Below the pieces are notes generated by a model. It saw nothing but the letters and a program-made list of their open reading frames with translations. It made no database searches and was not told where the DNA came from. Below, piece by piece: positions 11,434 to 12,499 of a stretch of DNA of 12,499 nt. The stretch covers positions 1 through 12,499 of the forward strand of contig NVRO01000148.1 of the NCBI GenBank assembly GCA_002400895.1, given 5' to 3'. Position 1 is the first letter of the stretch. Each line of letters begins with the position of its first letter. The stretch is from Planctomycetota bacterium (GTDB lineage Bacteria; Planctomycetota; UBA1135). Made by a program: the position numbers and the translations under genes.

Positions 11434-12499
11434 ATGAACTCCTCCCAAGACCCAATTTTTGTTGCCTGCTGGGCCACTGGTCCCGACCTGGTAGTGGATG
11501 GGGTATTTTTTTTCGAAGCGGAAGCATTTACGCAAAGTACTGGCAGAGAAGCAGTTGTAGATTCCACCTGGATGCGGCCATGGGCCAAAGTACCGGCCGG
11601 AGCACCGCTCTCCAGGCGACTCGCTGAGCTTGGTCTTAGTGGCGCCGAAGCCGCCAAGCACCCGCTTTGCGCGGAACTATTACCGGGCTTGTTCTCCAGC
11701 CTGGCTGGACGACCGGTCATTGTGGCTAGCGGTCGTGAGGAATTTCTCAGTCGCTTCCACTTCTTCCTGCCCGAGGCACCAGCCCCCACCGTACTCGACC
11801 TGGAAAGCCTGGCACTGTTTTTACACCCCCGGAGGGGTGCCCGTAGCTTTAACGCGATGTGGCAGCACTTCGTTGGCAGTGAAGCTCCTGTCGCACCCCG
11901 TGCTGCTGATTTACGCCGCCTGTGCCAGTCCTTGGTCGCCGCCCACTTCGACCGCGAAAAGGGGGTGCGCCGACTTTTTGCCCGCAGTTTCGAAACCCTG
12001 CTCGACTGCTGCGGAGATAACGAAACTGATGCGGTCGAATGGTTGGAGCTGTGCGAGCGTTTGCTCGACCGACCCTCATGCTTTAGTGCTCACGCAGATG
12101 ACGATGCCGCCCTGCTTGAACATGCCCTGGTCGACCACGCATTGTCAGAAGACCTCGAGAACTCCGCCTTCGAGGTGGAGCGCGAACTGTCAACTGTCGT
12201 GCCTGCCTTTACCGCCGAATATCAGACCTTCTTTGCCGAGCATCCTCCACTTGATACCGAAGCACCTCACCACGACGATTCCTTTGAAGTTGCTGAAAGT
12301 GGTGAACAACGCAAAGGGTCGACCATCACCAAGGAAGGTCGCCAGGCGATGGAGTCGTTCTTCGACCGCCTGCCGCGACACTTTTCGAGGGATGGAGCTA
12401 CGCTCCCTGAACGGCCCGGTCAACGCGCCCTGGCGCATGCGGTGCGCAGTGCCTTTGAAGGCGACAAGTTCCTGATTGCCGATGCGCCCACCGGCACCG
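11434..12499 (+). CDS. DinG/XPD-type helicase with degenerate exonuclease-like N-terminal domain (partial)
   Basis: The frame is open from ATG 11434 through the right edge (355 codons) and encodes the front of a superfamily 2 DNA helicase. LPERPGQRALAHAV (324-337) is the Q-motif region of DinG-type enzymes, and FLIADAPTGT (346-355) is the beginning of Walker A, cut by the window end. Residues 1-150 have the layout of the DnaQ-like exonuclease fused to DinG in many bacteria: FVACWATGPD (9-18) where D-x-E-T-T-G is expected, VIVASGREEFLSRFHFFLP (95-113) where V-x-H-N-x-x-F-D is expected, and TVLDLESLALFLHP (119-132). The acidic and His residues needed for metal binding are missing, so nuclease activity is unlikely. 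Residues 150-320 are helical and poorly characterised. Because the end is outside the window, the remaining helicase motifs and any Fe-S cysteines cannot be checked. Confidence 0.85.
   Translation, partial: MNSSQDPIFVACWATGPDLVVDGVFFFEAEAFTQSTGREAVVDSTWMRPWAKVPAGAPLSRRLAELGLSGAEAAKHPLCAELLPGLFSSLAGRPVIVASGREEFLSRFHFFLPEAPAPTVLDLESLALFLHPRRGARSFNAMWQHFVGSEAPVAPRAADLRRLCQSLVAAHFDREKGVRRLFARSFETLLDCCGDNETDAVEWLELCERLLDRPSCFSAHADDDAALLEHALVDHALSEDLENSAFEVERELSTVVPAFTAEYQTFFAEHPPLDTEAPHHDDSFEVAESGEQRKGSTITKEGRQAMESFFDRLPRHFSRDGATLPERPGQRALAHAVRSAFEGDKFLIADAPTGT

Noticed and set aside
11630..12475. Plus-strand frame of 281 codons overlapping the helicase in another frame
   Set aside because: The frame from 11434 continues to the window edge with the Q-motif and Walker A beginning; the other frame is rich in Ser/Pro/Arg without motifs and is an out-of-frame shadow.

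Overview
This window is a mixed-strand stretch of an ordinary-looking bacterial chromosome of moderate GC by eye. It carries a bacterial type A RNase P RNA gene, a ruvX gene, a hybrid histidine kinase, a menaquinone (futalosine pathway) gene, and two translation genes of archaeal/eukaryotic flavour: a type II methionine aminopeptidase and a SUI1/eIF1-like factor. There is no phage, plasmid, insertion sequence, CRISPR or tRNA gene that I can support. The combination of futalosine-route MqnD, bacterial MetAP2, SUI1, a leucine-dehydrogenase-type enzyme and Ser/Thr kinase signalling suggests an uncultured, non-proteobacterial Gram-negative lineage (Planctomycetota or a neighbouring environmental phylum would fit), but this placement is inference only.

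Layout. (1) 1-1230 is a mosaic: a hydantoinase-type amidohydrolase fragment is followed by a DUF885 peptidase-like fragment, which runs in frame into a mannose-1-phosphate guanylyltransferase that lacks its N-terminal catalytic part. This is either decayed DNA or a chimeric junction. (2) 1227-2054: ruvX overlaps the end of the manC-like frame, and rnpB follows behind its own TATAAT box. (3) 2008-4008, minus: a hybrid sensor kinase whose last 14 codons lie antisense to the 3' end of rnpB. (4) 4191-5101, plus: a NUDIX hydrolase and a 74-residue Sm/Hfq-like small protein. (5) 5222-7339, minus: an Spx/ArsC-like protein, a pseudo-receiver protein and mqnD, with a short orphan frame at 6241. (6) 7492-8439, minus: a Ser/Thr kinase-like protein, divergent from map. 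(7) 8528-9789, plus: map (type II) and sui1, translationally coupled through ATGA. (8) 9854-11255, minus: an amino-acid dehydrogenase of the leucine dehydrogenase type and a small coiled-coil protein overlapping its end. (9) 11434-12499, plus: the first 355 codons of a DinG/XPD-type helicase with a decayed exonuclease domain, cut by the window edge in its Walker A motif.

How it works together. No single multi-gene system spans the window. The most coherent unit is map-sui1: start-codon selection and initiator-methionine removal joined in one operon. Genes inside operons (ruvX, sui1) have good Shine-Dalgarno sequences. Many first genes of transcripts have none, and mqnD and map carry candidate -10 boxes so close to the start codon that leaderless or near-leaderless messages are plausible. 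The helicase start is unusual: its only Shine-Dalgarno lies on the far side of a perfect 7-bp hairpin.

I found no convincing previously undescribed defence or mobile system. The observations most worth following are the map-sui1 pair, the hairpin start site of the helicase, the Sm-like small protein, the rnpB/kinase antisense overlap, and the mosaic at the left end.
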